This document shows, in pieces, positions 25,902-34,000 of a stretch of 64,000 bases of DNA. A program made the translations under genes and the position numbers. The notes under the pieces are model-generated. The model did no database searches. It saw nothing but the letters and a program-made list of their open reading frames with translations, and was not told where the DNA came from. Source of the stretch: Rhodanobacter sp. C05 (GTDB lineage Bacteria; Pseudomonadota; Gammaproteobacteria; Xanthomonadales; Rhodanobacteraceae); NCBI RefSeq assembly GCF_002001165.1, contig NZ_MUNQ01000005.1, positions 496,001 through 560,000 of the forward strand, written 5' to 3'. Within the stretch, counting starts at the first letter, position 1. Each line of letters starts with the position of its first letter.

Positions 25902-26817
25902 TGGTAGAGATCATCCAGCGGTCCGAAAACGAAGGCATGTACTCTTTCTCAGGATCCAAACGTCTCGACCCCCCTCGTTGTGCATCAATTACCCAAGCGT
26001 CGATTCGAGCATCTCGAATTCCGCAGCGCTCCTCAAGTATGTAGCCCGCGCGAACGCGGTCAATTTTTGATCCGTGCTTTTCCAGCTCGCTGAGGATGAG
26101 CGAGATATGCTCACTCGCATTCTGCTCAAAGATCTCGATGACATGGGCCATACCCCCACATAGCTCGGAGCGCCGCAGCATGTCGAGATAGGTGCGTCCT
26201 AGGGTGCTGACGCGCAACAGGCCATCTTGGGCAACCCGAAAGCCACCGCCGATCTCCTTTGTGTGCACGACATTTAAGGTCTGACCTTGAAGCTTTTCGA
26301 CCTTGTGCCGAACGAGGTTGGGAAAGTTGGCTGCTCGGAAGGCTGGGAGCTCGTCACCCAGATCACGCTCCATGCGACTGGCTGCAAGGTCCTTCCAAGC
26401 CTCAGGGGTTGGACTGGTAACGAACAGGACCTTGGGCAAGCGGTTGCTGAGTCCGTGGTAAACCATAGCGCTTAGATGCGATACGTACCCAAAGGGATCT
26501 AGAGCGCAGTAAACGACTTCGGCGTCTGGGCGGGATGTTGCTCCTGTCCTGAGGACGCTACGTGGAAGCGACTTGTCTTCTAAGAGTGCGCCACGCGCAA
26601 TCAACGTTCGCCGCACCGAAAATAGGTCTGAGCGCATTGCGATTCGACGTGCTAAGCGCAGCTCGCGGCCTTCAACCTGCCCATCGGTAACCACGCGAAA
26701 CACCAAGCGCGCCAAGTCATAGCCGGAAATTACCGGGCCTCGTATATCGCGGCGAAGTAGCAATTCCACCGCGCTAGGCAACGGAATACGGGCAGGGACG
26801 CCCAACTTAGATTTCAT
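25894..26817 (-). CDS. abiEi: AbiEi-type antitoxin/autoregulator
   Basis: A 307-residue protein. It is the first gene of the AbiE operon and overlaps the toxin gene by eight bases. It has the AbiEi layout: a winged-helix-like N-terminal region (LFSVRRTLIARGALLEDKSL), then a domain with PDAEVVYCALDPFGYVSHLSAMVYHGL and QDGLLRVSTLGRTYLDMLRR. AbiEi proteins repress their own promoter by binding inverted repeats. Two very long palindromes (26823-26865 and 26938-26982) lie just upstream, so autoregulation is strongly suggested. It is longer than the roughly 200-residue streptococcal AbiEi, as in many proteobacterial members. Confidence 0.8.
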   Translation of the reverse strand: MKSKLGVPARIPLPSAVELLLRRDIRGPVISGYDLARLVFRVVTDGQVEGRELRLARRIAMRSDLFSVRRTLIARGALLEDKSLPRSVLRTGATSRPDAEVVYCALDPFGYVSHLSAMVYHGLSNRLPKVLFVTSPTPEAWKDLAASRMERDLGDELPAFRAANFPNLVRHKVEKLQGQTLNVVHTKEIGGGFRVAQDGLLRVSTLGRTYLDMLRRSELCGGMAHVIEIFEQNASEHISLILSELEKHGSKIDRVRAGYILEERCGIRDARIDAWVIDAQRGGSRRLDPEKEYMPSFSDRWMISTNV

Positions 26818-26822
26818 TGCCT

Positions 26823-26865
26823 TAGATATACACTACGTGTCCTCAGGACACGTAGTGTATATCTA
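26823..26865. promoter_or_regulatory. 43-bp palindrome directly upstream of abiEi
   Basis: Perfect 21-bp arms surround a single central C. The core is GTGTCCTCAGGACAC, flanked by ACACTAC/GTAGTGT and TATA-rich ends. It ends five bases before the abiEi start codon, so a bound protein or the RNA hairpin would cover the ribosome site. Likely AbiEi operator 1. Confidence 0.8.
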
Positions 26866-26937
26866 GTGAATGAATTTGCGCAAGGCGAGTGACCCCGGCC
26901 TAAACATGCTACCAGCCCCTATTGCCTAGAATTCGTA

Positions 26938-26982
26938 TATCACTTACACTTTGTGTCCTAAGGACACAAAGTGTAAGTGATA
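26938..26982. promoter_or_regulatory. 45-bp palindrome, second putative AbiEi operator
   Basis: Perfect 22-bp arms surround a central A. The core GTGTCCTAAGGACAC is identical to the first palindrome apart from its centre, and outer parts are similar (TTACACTTT/AAAGTGTAA). The centres of the two palindromes are 116 bp apart. It is probably the distal operator of the AbiE promoter. Confidence 0.75.
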
Positions 26983-27113
26983 GTCTACTTTTACTGGGTG
27001 AAGCATAGCGAGCCCAAGGCCGTGGCTACCGCGCCGCTATCAGCCTCTTCAGGTCATTCTGTAGCTTGCCGTCTCGCCTGGTGATGAAGCACATGCGGCA
27101 GGTAATTTTCTAC

Positions 27114-27150
27114 GGCCTCAGCGCCTGAGTTAAGCGGCACGCGGCTTTTC
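27114..27150 (-). repeat. Orphan attC-like half site in reverse orientation
   Basis: GCCTCAGCGCCTGAGTTAAG followed by CGGCACGCGGC matches the reverse complement of the right arm of classical integron attC sites (core, then TTAACTCAGGC read backwards). No cassette gene or second half is visible nearby, so it is a fragment. Confidence 0.45.
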
Positions 27151-27479
27151 GCGCATCCACTTCCTCATGGCTACCCGCTCCTCTGTGCGATGATTTCGTA
27201 AACGACTGCCACGCCAACATCTTTGATGTCCGCTTCGGTAGCGTGCGGGTCGGAATAGCCTCGATGACCTTTGACTGCGAATGATGTGTACTAAATGTTC
27301 GTCGGTACGGAACGTATTCGATGACTCAAGAGCGCCTATACAGATCAGCGGAAGTGCTGGGTCATCGTCGTCTGCTCCGACTCGTTGCTAACGACAGAAA
27401 CAGGGCCGGCTTTCGCGAGCTTCCTCACGCTGAAGCTTGCGCTTTTTTGTTAACGCTCAATCTGCTTTTCCGATTACGG

Positions 27480-27557
27480 CTTAACCCCGTCGCCGGGCTA
27501 CAAAAAGTCACTTAATCATGTCGCTGGTCGTCAAAAGTTACTTAACCCTGTCGATGG
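27480..27557 (+). repeat. Three tandem island motifs, right of AbiE
   Basis: CTTAACCCCGTCGCCGG (27480), CTTAATCATGTCGCTGG (27511) and CTTAACCCTGTCGATGG (27541) repeat with a 30-31 bp period, separated by CAAAAAGTCA/CAAAAGTTA. An inverted copy (CGACAGGGTTAAG) lies at 27620-27632. Multiple short repeats with regular spacing are typical of transposase-bound ends. No transposase gene is present. Confidence 0.65.
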
Positions 27558-27666
27558 CAATCTCGCCCCGCGTGTGTGCGCCAAGCTAAGCTCATGATTT
27601 ATCTTCGCTTCTGACCGAACGACAGGGTTAAGCAACGCCGACACGAATCCCACTTGGACAGAGCTT

Positions 27667-27696
27667 CAAAGTCTGTAACTTCTTGTACAGACTTTG
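27667..27696. repeat. Inverted repeat with 11-bp arms
   Basis: CAAAGTCTGTA and TACAGACTTTG surround eight bases. It lies in a gene-free stretch between the island motif array and the minus-strand gene ending at 27807. It might be an operator or a weak terminator. Confidence 0.5.
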
Positions 27697-27806
27697 GCGC
27701 CATCCTTGGCGCACATGCTTTATGGCGGCCTTTGCTAACTCGGGGGGTCAATCAACTCCTGAGCACTGTCGCCCGAACGACGGTCCGGTCTTGCATCGCC
27801 AAGCGA

Positions 27807-28295
27807 TCAGAGATCCGCGCCGCTGAAGGCGAACCAGCGGCCGTCGTGGAAGGTGTAGCCGTCGACGAAATGCACCTCCTTCGGATTGCCCGCCTTGTCC
27901 GTCGTCTTGAGGATGGAATGGGCCGTCGCGGAATCTCCGTGGATCACGACGATGGTCTCGAGCTTCGGGACCTCGCGTGCGTCGTCGGCAACCTGTGGGA
28001 CGCGATCGATCACGTCCTGCCGCGAGCGGACGAGACCGGATCGGCTGGAGGTCTGGTAGTCAGGCTCCAGCAGGCACGCCAGATATTCCCGGTGGCCGTG
28101 GTATTCCGCGGTCAGCCAAGCCTGCTCGATCCGCTGGATCGTCGAGGCATCGCGTTTTTGATCGGGCGTGGCAATCCCGGCGCATGCCGCCGCGGACAGG
28201 TCCGCGGCGCGGGCCTGGAAGACGAAAGCGGAAAGGATCATGGCGCCGGCGAGCGCACTGAGGACGGTACGACTAAGCAGGGGCGAGCGAAGCAT
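27807..28295 (-). CDS. Exported NTF2-like (DUF4440-type) protein
   Basis: A 162-residue protein with a clear signal peptide (LSALAGAMILSAFVFQARAA, cleavage after about residue 28). The NTF2-like domain follows: RIEQAWLTAEYHGHREYLACLL, then a VVIHGDSATAHSIL strand and a C-terminal VHFVDGYTFHDGRWFAFSG. The start at 28295 is fixed by AAGGAGA. It would act in the periplasm; the ligand is unknown. It resembles the protein at 61622-62122 in layout. It is divergent from the DesK/NarX-like two-component genes, which might regulate it. Confidence 0.8.
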   Translation of the reverse strand: MLRSPLLSRTVLSALAGAMILSAFVFQARAADLSAAACAGIATPDQKRDASTIQRIEQAWLTAEYHGHREYLACLLEPDYQTSSRSGLVRSRQDVIDRVPQVADDAREVPKLETIVVIHGDSATAHSILKTTDKAGNPKEVHFVDGYTFHDGRWFAFSGADL

Positions 28296-28428
28296 CGTTG
28301 TCTCCTTGGTTGATGGTCGACTCAGGATTGGGCAGATCTGCCCCGCCCGATAAGTGAGTGCTGTCATGCCCGCTGCCCATGACAAGCGTCATGGGACAGG
28401 ATCGTGCCCGAGAGTTAAGGTCGGCCTT

Positions 28429-29595
28429 ATGCCCTGGCCGCGCACATCTCTGGATCGCATCCGTCTGCTCGTCCAGGCCGCGTGCGTTCTGATGCTGGCG
28501 GCGGCCGGCGGATTGGCCCTCGTGACCCGCCTGCTGCGACCGGAAACCTTTGCTGCCCATCCGCACTGGGACCTCCAGTGGACGGCCGCCTATGGCGTGC
28601 TGGTCGCGGCCTATGTCGCGGCCGAGCTGGACGGGAGCCCGGGCCTGACACCGCGCAAGGCCGCCCTGTTCTTCCTCGAGGGTTTCGCCGCGCAATACCT
28701 GGTCTGGCTCTACCCGAGCTTCCTGGTGACGAGCATGATCGTCGTGATCGCCTGGCAGGTGGCCTGGATCGCTTCCCTGCGCACGGCGCTGCTGGCGGCC
28801 GCCGCCTTGGCCGCGGCCCTGGTCGCCCAGAAGTGCGCCGTCGGCGGACAAGGCATGTCGGCGGTGATCCTGGTCTCGAGCTGCGGCTTTCAGCTCTTCG
28901 CCATCAGTGCCGCCCACCTTGCCCGCAGCGAGGCCGCAGCGCACGAGCGCCTGGCCCGCGCAAACGCGGAGCTGACCGCCGCCCAGGCCCTGCTGACCGA
29001 GAGCGCCCGCATGGGCGAGCGGCTGCGCATTTCGCGCGATCTGCACGATGTGCTGGGCCACCATCTCACCAGCTTGCACGTGCACCTCGATGTGGCCGCA
29101 CGACTGGCGCAGGGCCAGTCGGCGTCCCACCTCGGCCAGGCGCGCGAAATCGCCGGCGAGCTGTTGGCCGAAGTCCGCAAGGTGGTGAGGCAGGTACGCG
29201 TCCAGCCCGTGGACTTGCAGGCGACCCTGCTGGCATTGGCCGAAGGGGCAGCCGACCTCGACGTTCGGCTCGTCCTGCCCGAAGCACTCGGTGCACTGGA
29301 CGCGCCTCGGGCGGACGCCCTTTTGCGGTGCGTGCAGGAGCTGATCACCAATACCCGGCGGCACGCTGGCGCACGTCAGCTCCGGATAGAGCTCGCGCAG
29401 GCTCCCAACGGGGAGGTCCGGCTGACGGCCAAGGACGATGGCGTCGGAGCAGACGCAGACGTCGCCGAGGGCCAGGGCCTGGCCGGCATGCGCGAACGGT
29501 TTGAGGCCCTGGGCGGCTGGCTGGCGGTGTTCAGCCACAGCGGCGAAGGCTTCCAGGTCAGCGGCGCGATTCCGCCCGTGGGCGCGCGGCCGTGA
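28429..29595 (+). CDS. Sensor histidine kinase, DesK/NarL-partner type (HisKA_3)
   Basis: A 388-residue membrane kinase. The N-terminal region has about five or six hydrophobic segments (for example LLVQAACVLMLAAAGGLAL, SFLVTSMIVVIAWQVAWIA). The HisKA_3 motif SRDLHDVLGHHLTSLHVHLD contains the phospho-acceptor His. The HATPase part has CVQELITNTRRHAGA and a G box near KDDGVGADADVAEGQGLAGM. ATG 28429 has AAGG eight bases upstream. The last codons overlap the regulator start as GTGA, so the two are coupled. The signal is unknown. Confidence 0.9.
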   Translation: MPWPRTSLDRIRLLVQAACVLMLAAAGGLALVTRLLRPETFAAHPHWDLQWTAAYGVLVAAYVAAELDGSPGLTPRKAALFFLEGFAAQYLVWLYPSFLVTSMIVVIAWQVAWIASLRTALLAAAALAAALVAQKCAVGGQGMSAVILVSSCGFQLFAISAAHLARSEAAAHERLARANAELTAAQALLTESARMGERLRISRDLHDVLGHHLTSLHVHLDVAARLAQGQSASHLGQAREIAGELLAEVRKVVRQVRVQPVDLQATLLALAEGAADLDVRLVLPEALGALDAPRADALLRCVQELITNTRRHAGARQLRIELAQAPNGEVRLTAKDDGVGADADVAEGQGLAGMRERFEALGGWLAVFSHSGEGFQVSGAIPPVGARP

Positions 29596-30230
29596 TCCGC
29601 GTCTGCATAGCCGATGACCAGGCGCTGATCCGCAGCGGCCTCAAAGCCCTGCTGACCCTGTTCGAGGGCATCGTCGTCTGCGCTGAGGCCGCCGACGGCG
29701 AGGCCGCAGTCGCCGCCGTCATTACCGACCGGCCGGACGTCCTGCTGCTGGACGTGCGTATGCCGAAGCTGACCGGCGTGGAGGTCGTCGAGACCCTCGC
29801 CGCGCGAGGTGTCCTCCCACCCACGCTATTGCTCACGACCTTTGAGGACGATGCGGCCCTGGTGGCTGGCGTGCGGGCGGGTGCGCGTGGCTTCCTGCTC
29901 AAGGCCGTGACCGCCGAGACGCTGGTGGAGGCGATCCGCACCGTCGCCGGCGGCGGCGCGTATCTGTTCGCCCCGCTGGCGGAAGGTCTGGACGCTGCCC
30001 GCACCGGCGCCTGGCGCGATGACGCGTTCGAGACGCCCGACGCGCTCACGCCGCGCGAGCGCGAAGTCCTGAAGCTGATGACCAGCGGCATCTCCAACGG
30101 CGAGATCGCCGAGGCGCTGCGTCTCAGCGAAGGCACGGTACGCAACCACGTCTCCAGCATTCTGTCGAAGCTCGGCGTGAGCGACCGCACCCGCGCGGTG
30201 CTCCGGGCGCTGGAACGAAGGCTCGTCTGA
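29592..30230 (+). CDS. NarL/FixJ-family response regulator
   Basis: A 212-residue regulator starting at GTG 29592, which overlaps the kinase stop. The receiver domain has ADDQ at residues 7-10, phospho-acceptor in VLLLDVRMPKLTG (about D54) and FLLKAV. The C-terminal LuxR-type HTH has LTPREREVLKLMTSGISNGE and SEGTVRNHVSSILSKLGVSD. It is the partner of the upstream kinase. Likely targets are nearby promoters such as the divergent NTF2-like gene, but no operator was recognised. Confidence 0.92.
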   Translation: MIRVCIADDQALIRSGLKALLTLFEGIVVCAEAADGEAAVAAVITDRPDVLLLDVRMPKLTGVEVVETLAARGVLPPTLLLTTFEDDAALVAGVRAGARGFLLKAVTAETLVEAIRTVAGGGAYLFAPLAEGLDAARTGAWRDDAFETPDALTPREREVLKLMTSGISNGEIAEALRLSEGTVRNHVSSILSKLGVSDRTRAVLRALERRLV

Positions 30231-30527
30231 TCAGACTCGGTGACGCTCGAAGCTATCGCCCAAAGCAGCTCGTCTTATGGGGCACCAAAGTGCACAGACT
30301 TTGCGGTTCTGTCCATGTGGATGATCAAGACACCCATGTTTGCAGCAAGTGCTGCAGACATGGGGCTTCGCTCACCACCTCAAACATTGGTGTTCATGTG
30401 CCAGAAAACATGGTTTTTGGGATGGCGCCCCCGCAAAGCGCCATATCTGCATTCCTGCCTAAACAAAGCCACGACGCTGTAACGTGCCGTCCACAAGATG
30501 CGAGGCATTCCGTCAAGGGTTGCCTGC
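30231..30527. other. Gene-free stretch before the DUF5690 transporter
   Basis: About 300 bp without a supported gene. It must contain the promoter for the transporter. GTGCACAGACTTTGCGG near 30291 resembles the arm of the inverted repeat at 27667-27696. No TGTCTAG operator of the type seen at the other phosphonate promoters was found here. Confidence 0.5.
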
Positions 30528-31829
30528 ATGCGTGTCGCCTCGTGGTTTTCCGGCCAGCGCCATCATCGGATGGCGGTCAACCTGCTTGCAGGCAGTGCGG
30601 CGTTTCTGGCCTACGCCTCGATGTACGCGTTCCGCAAGCCATTCACCGCCGCCGAGTTCACCGGCATGCACTTCGCCGGCGTCGACTACAAGGTATGGCT
30701 GGTGATCGCCCAGGTCTTCGGCTACATGCTGAGCAAGGTCCGTGGCATTACCTGGGTCGCCGAGATGCAGCGGCAGAATCGCGTGCGTACGCTGGCGGGA
30801 TTGATCGGCTTTGCCTGGATCGCCTTGCTCGGCTTCGCCCTGATTCCGGCGCCGTGGAATATCGCCTGCCTGTTTCTCAACGGATTGCCGCTGGGCATGG
30901 TGTGGGGCGTGATCTTCGGCTACCTGGAGGGCCGGCGCGCTACCGAGCTGATGGGTGCCTTCATGTGTGCCAGCTTCATCGTCGCTTCCGGTGTGGTGAA
31001 AACAGTGGGCGAATACCTGATGGTCAGCTATGGGGTCAGCGAGTTCTGGATGCCGTTCACGACCGGCCTGGTGTTCGTGCCACCGCTCTGCTTTGCCACC
31101 TGGCTGCTTGAACGCCTGCCGGCACCCAGTGCCGATGATATTGCCGCCCGCAACGTGCGCACGCCGATGGACGCCGACAGCCGCAGCGCCTTCCTGGCCC
31201 GCTTTTTACCCGGCGTGATCATGATCGCGATGGCCTATGTCGCATTGACCGTGATGCGCGACTTTCGCGACAACTTCGCTGCCGAGATCTGGTCCGACCT
31301 GGGGCGCGGACACAACGCCGCGGTGTTCACGCAGACCGAGGTGCCTATCGCGCTGGCCGTGCTGTTGCTTACGGCCTGCACGATGGCGGTGCGTGACAAC
31401 CTAAAAGCGCTGATGCTCAACCATGTGATGATCTTCAGCGGCTTTGCCATCGCGGTGGGCACCACCTGGCTGCACAGCCGCGGCCTGATCGATCCGGTGT
31501 GGTGGGTCGGTGGTAGCGGATTCGGTCTGTATCTTGCCTACGTGCCGTACAACTGCACGTTCTTCGAGCGCATGCTGGCGACATTTCAGGTGGCCGGCAA
31601 CGTCGGCTTCATGATGTACATCTCCGACGCCAGCGGCTACATGGGCAGCGTCGCGGTCATCCTGTTCAAGGAATTCGGCGGCGCGCACCTGTCATGGGCC
31701 GCGTTCTACGCCAGCCTGGTCGTCGGACTTTCGAGCATCGGCATGCTGATCACGCTGGCTTCGGCCTTCTATTTCAAGGCCAAGGCCCAGCATGCCGGCA
31801 TGCCGGCCACGCTGCCGACGCTCGCCTGA
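30528..31829 (+). CDS. DUF5690 family MFS-like transporter
   Basis: A 433-residue polytopic membrane protein with about 12 hydrophobic segments. The first is followed by FLAYASMYAFRKPFTAAEFTG, a signature of this MFS-related family. GYLEGRRATELMGAFMCASF and GLYLAYVPYNCTFFERMLA are further conserved loops. ATG 30528 follows AAGGG. The YASMYAFRKPF motif recalls the organophosphate:phosphate antiporters (GlpT/UhpT branch). It is next to phnN and the rest of a phosphonate locus that lacks PhnCDE, so it is a good candidate for the inner-membrane phosphonate importer. That is inference. Confidence 0.8.
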   Translation: MRVASWFSGQRHHRMAVNLLAGSAAFLAYASMYAFRKPFTAAEFTGMHFAGVDYKVWLVIAQVFGYMLSKVRGITWVAEMQRQNRVRTLAGLIGFAWIALLGFALIPAPWNIACLFLNGLPLGMVWGVIFGYLEGRRATELMGAFMCASFIVASGVVKTVGEYLMVSYGVSEFWMPFTTGLVFVPPLCFATWLLERLPAPSADDIAARNVRTPMDADSRSAFLARFLPGVIMIAMAYVALTVMRDFRDNFAAEIWSDLGRGHNAAVFTQTEVPIALAVLLLTACTMAVRDNLKALMLNHVMIFSGFAIAVGTTWLHSRGLIDPVWWVGGSGFGLYLAYVPYNCTFFERMLATFQVAGNVGFMMYISDASGYMGSVAVILFKEFGGAHLSWAAFYASLVVGLSSIGMLITLASAFYFKAKAQHAGMPATLPTLA

Positions 31830-31866
31830 AGGTCGTTGCATCGAAAGTCAGAGGCTGCAACTGATG

Positions 31867-31897
31867 GACCATGGTCGAGACATGCTCGACCATGGTC
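31867..31897. terminator. Hairpin between convergent DUF5690 and phnN genes
   Basis: GACCATGGTCGAG and CTCGACCATGGTC form 13-bp perfect arms around ACATG. It lies in the 76-bp gap between two convergent genes, a natural place for a two-way terminator, although the T-run is weak on both strands. Confidence 0.6.
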
Positions 31898-31905
31898 ATG
31901 TCGAT

Positions 31906-32451
31906 TCAGTGGGTTTGCGTGATCGCGTCCAGCAACGCGGCGCCGGCTTCGGCAAGATCGCCGTCGTTGTGGATCACAAGGACGCCTGCCGGCATCTGGT
32001 AGGCATCGCTTCGTGCAAGTCGTGCAGCGATATCCTCGCTGGTTTCCCGGCCGCGTGAAGCCAGGCGCGTGGCCATGGTCTCGCGGCTGGCGGTAATCAG
32101 TACCGGTTGCAGCGCAGGGTAGCGTTCCAGTGCCTGCAGATACGCATCGCGCGACCCATTCACCATGACCTTGGCGCCACGTTCCAGCCAGTGCTCGATT
32201 TCGCGGCCAATGCCGTAGTGCAGCCCATGCGCGCGCCAGGTCAAGGCAAACAGGCCGCGATGCACACGCAATAGAAACTCCGCCTCGCTCAACGCCACAT
32301 GGTTTTCGCCACCGGCCTGCGCCGGACGGGTGATGTAGCGGTGCGCGCAGATCACATCATGCGAAACGCCATGCGAACGTACCCAGCCCAGCACACTGTC
32401 CTTGCCCGCACCGGATGGTCCCATCACGTAATACAGACGGCCCTCGTTCAC
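31906..32451 (-). CDS. phnN: Ribose 1,5-bisphosphokinase PhnN
   Basis: A 181-residue guanylate-kinase-like P-loop protein: VMGPSGAGKDSVLGWVR (Walker A), HRYITRPAQAGGENHVALSE (the PhnN lid/substrate segment) and GLHYGIGREIEHWLERG. PhnN converts ribose 1,5-bisphosphate to PRPP at the end of the C-P lyase pathway. I place the start at GTG 32451, which overlaps the DUF1045 stop as GTGA, rather than an ATG nine codons upstream that would overlap by 31 bp. It is the last gene of a phnF-DUF1045-phnN operon. Confidence 0.9.
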   Translation of the reverse strand: MNEGRLYYVMGPSGAGKDSVLGWVRSHGVSHDVICAHRYITRPAQAGGENHVALSEAEFLLRVHRGLFALTWRAHGLHYGIGREIEHWLERGAKVMVNGSRDAYLQALERYPALQPVLITASRETMATRLASRGRETSEDIAARLARSDAYQMPAGVLVIHNDGDLAEAGAALLDAITQTH

Positions 32452-33128
32452 GACGTGCGATCCATGCCGGGTGCGCATAACGGAATCCGTTCAAGCAGCT
32501 CGAACGCATCGCCCGGTGCAGCTTCATGACAGATCGACAGCGCATCGACGCGTGTCAACGGCAGCTCGGCCACACGCGGCTCCAGCCATTGGCGCATGAC
32601 CTGTTCTTCCGACTCGGTTGCCGGCGCGGACAAGGTGAAATGGAAGCGGTAGCGATCGAGCACATAGGGATAGCCGTAACGTTGCAGCAGGACGAGTTCA
32701 GCCGCATCGAGACTGGCGCCGCGACGATCCTGCGCCGCGTTCGGCCGGGAAGCGCGCAGCGGTTCCAATGCTTCGAGGCAGGTTGCCGCCAGCTTCTGTG
32801 GCGCGGCACCGTCGACGCCTGGGCGAAGCGCAAGAAAGCTGGCCAGCCGTTCGATCCGCAGAGACAGCTCGAACGATGCGCAGTCGCGTGCCACGGCAGC
32901 GACGGCGCGGCGTACATCGTCATAGACGACATCCGCCGCCAGCGTGAACGGGGCGCGGATGGTGGCATGCCAGCCGTAGCGACGTGCATTGGCCAGCAAC
33001 GCATCCCGTCGTTCCATGCTGATGCCGGGCAGTTCGGGCGCATCGGTTGATGCCGCAAGCCAGTCCCGACCCAGCTGTCCCAGCGCAGTGTCGTTGGCCG
33101 GGCAGAAATAGATCGCGTAGCGCATCAA
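32448..33128 (-). CDS. DUF1045 2H-phosphoesterase-like phosphonate protein
   Basis: A 226-residue protein of the DUF1045 family, long associated with phn operons. It belongs to the 2H phosphoesterase fold, and both H-x-T/S-type motifs are visible: YGWHATIRAPF (about residues 52-62) and RFHFTLSAP (about 165-173). Because no phnP gene is in this locus, DUF1045 may supply the cyclic-phosphate phosphodiesterase step of the pathway, a reasonable inference from fold and context. It overlaps the phnF stop by four bases and the phnN start by four. Confidence 0.85.
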   Translation of the reverse strand: MMRYAIYFCPANDTALGQLGRDWLAASTDAPELPGISMERRDALLANARRYGWHATIRAPFTLAADVVYDDVRRAVAAVARDCASFELSLRIERLASFLALRPGVDGAAPQKLAATCLEALEPLRASRPNAAQDRRGASLDAAELVLLQRYGYPYVLDRYRFHFTLSAPATESEEQVMRQWLEPRVAELPLTRVDALSICHEAAPGDAFELLERIPLCAPGMDRTS

Positions 33129-33856
33129 TCGCCCGCCATCAGCACGAGTTGCACCCAGTCGCCCGAAAAGCGCGCGATGCCATATTGCACCGGACCGCCT
33201 CGCGGGTCGGTGTTGATCGATTGCACATGGAGCAGCGGGCGGTTCGCCGGCAATTTCATCAACCGCGCCGTATGGGCATCGGGCAGGCGTGCGGAGACGC
33301 GGGTGTGCAGGCGGACATAGTCGCCGACACCGAACTCGTTCAACGTCTGTGTGACCGACTGGGTGCGTCGATAGACCGCCGGCAGGCCCGGAAAGCGCGT
33401 CGCCGGGAAATAGGCCGTGCTGTGGTCGATGATATGGCCATCGGCGCGGCTCAAGGAGTCGATACGGTAGACATACTCATTGCGTCCCAGGCCCAGCGCC
33501 TCCGCCACATGCGTCGGTGGGATCTCGCGTGCGTCGTCCAGGATCTCGATGTCCGTGTCGACGTTGAGGTTGCGCATGTTCTGGCTGAAGCGGGTGCGCC
33601 GGCTGATCGGGTAGTCCAGCGTCTGCTCCTGCACGAAGGTGCCGCGCCCCTGTTCCGTGCGCACCAGACGGCGCTGCTCCAGCGTCGCGATGGCCCGGCG
33701 CACGGTATGCCGGTTGACGTCGAAACGAGTGGCCAGTTCCTGCGCCGAAGGCAGCTGCTCGCTCTGCCGCAACCTTCCCTTGAAGATGTCGTCGGCAAGA
33801 ATGTCGGCTATCTGGCTCCATAGCGCCACGCCACGCCCGCGCTCGATTTCGCTCAT
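33125..33856 (-). CDS. phnF: Phosphonate-type GntR/HutC regulator PhnF
   Basis: A 243-residue regulator. The N-terminal winged helix (about 10-75) has LWSQIADILADDIFKGRLRQ, LPSAQELATRFDVNRHTVRR and GRGTFVQ. The UTRA ligand domain follows (SFSRADGHIIDHSTAYFPATR-like region and LPANRPLLHVQSIN). PhnF represses phn genes until phosphonate or phosphate status changes. A palindrome TGTCTAG-N4-CTAGACA lies 90 bp upstream of its start and again upstream of phnG, and is the likely operator. It is first in an operon with DUF1045 and phnN. Confidence 0.9.
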   Translation of the reverse strand: MSEIERGRGVALWSQIADILADDIFKGRLRQSEQLPSAQELATRFDVNRHTVRRAIATLEQRRLVRTEQGRGTFVQEQTLDYPISRRTRFSQNMRNLNVDTDIEILDDAREIPPTHVAEALGLGRNEYVYRIDSLSRADGHIIDHSTAYFPATRFPGLPAVYRRTQSVTQTLNEFGVGDYVRLHTRVSARLPDAHTARLMKLPANRPLLHVQSINTDPRGGPVQYGIARFSGDWVQLVLMAGD

Positions 33857-33945
33857 ACCACCCTTCCTTCACCGGCCTATCCACCGTCATGGCAGCGGCA
33901 CGCTGGCCAGCTGGAATGCACTGCACCGGAACGAGACGCCCGGTC

Positions 33946-33963
33946 TGTCTAGATAACTAGACA
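33946..33963. promoter_or_regulatory. Putative PhnF operator upstream of phnF
   Basis: TGTCTAGATAACTAGACA: seven-base perfect arms with a four-base centre. The same palindrome occurs upstream of phnG (44749-44766), and direct TTGTCTAG copies occur upstream of the TonB receptor gene. Confidence 0.8.
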
Positions 33964-34000
33964 ATTGTGACAAGCATAGGAAGATGCGCGGACACCTGCC

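Larger units (their letters stand above)
26983..27806. other. Gene-free stretch of about 820 bp between AbiE and the next gene
   Basis: No supported gene. It contains the orphan attC half site, the three tandem motifs, their inverted copy and the 11-bp-arm inverted repeat listed separately. A 64-codon frame at 27321-27515 runs into the repeat array and has no family features. The stretch looks like scar DNA from several insertions. Confidence 0.6.

Noticed and set aside
27321..27515. 64-codon open frame in the gene-free stretch
   Set aside because: It runs into the tandem repeat array, has no ribosome site and no recognisable family features.
27480..27557. CRISPR-like array (30-bp period)
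   Set aside because: Only three degenerate units with no unique spacers of constant length; transposon-end-like repeats explain it better.
30240..30482. 80-codon open frame upstream of the DUF5690 gene
   Set aside because: No ribosome site, no family features, lies in a promoter region.
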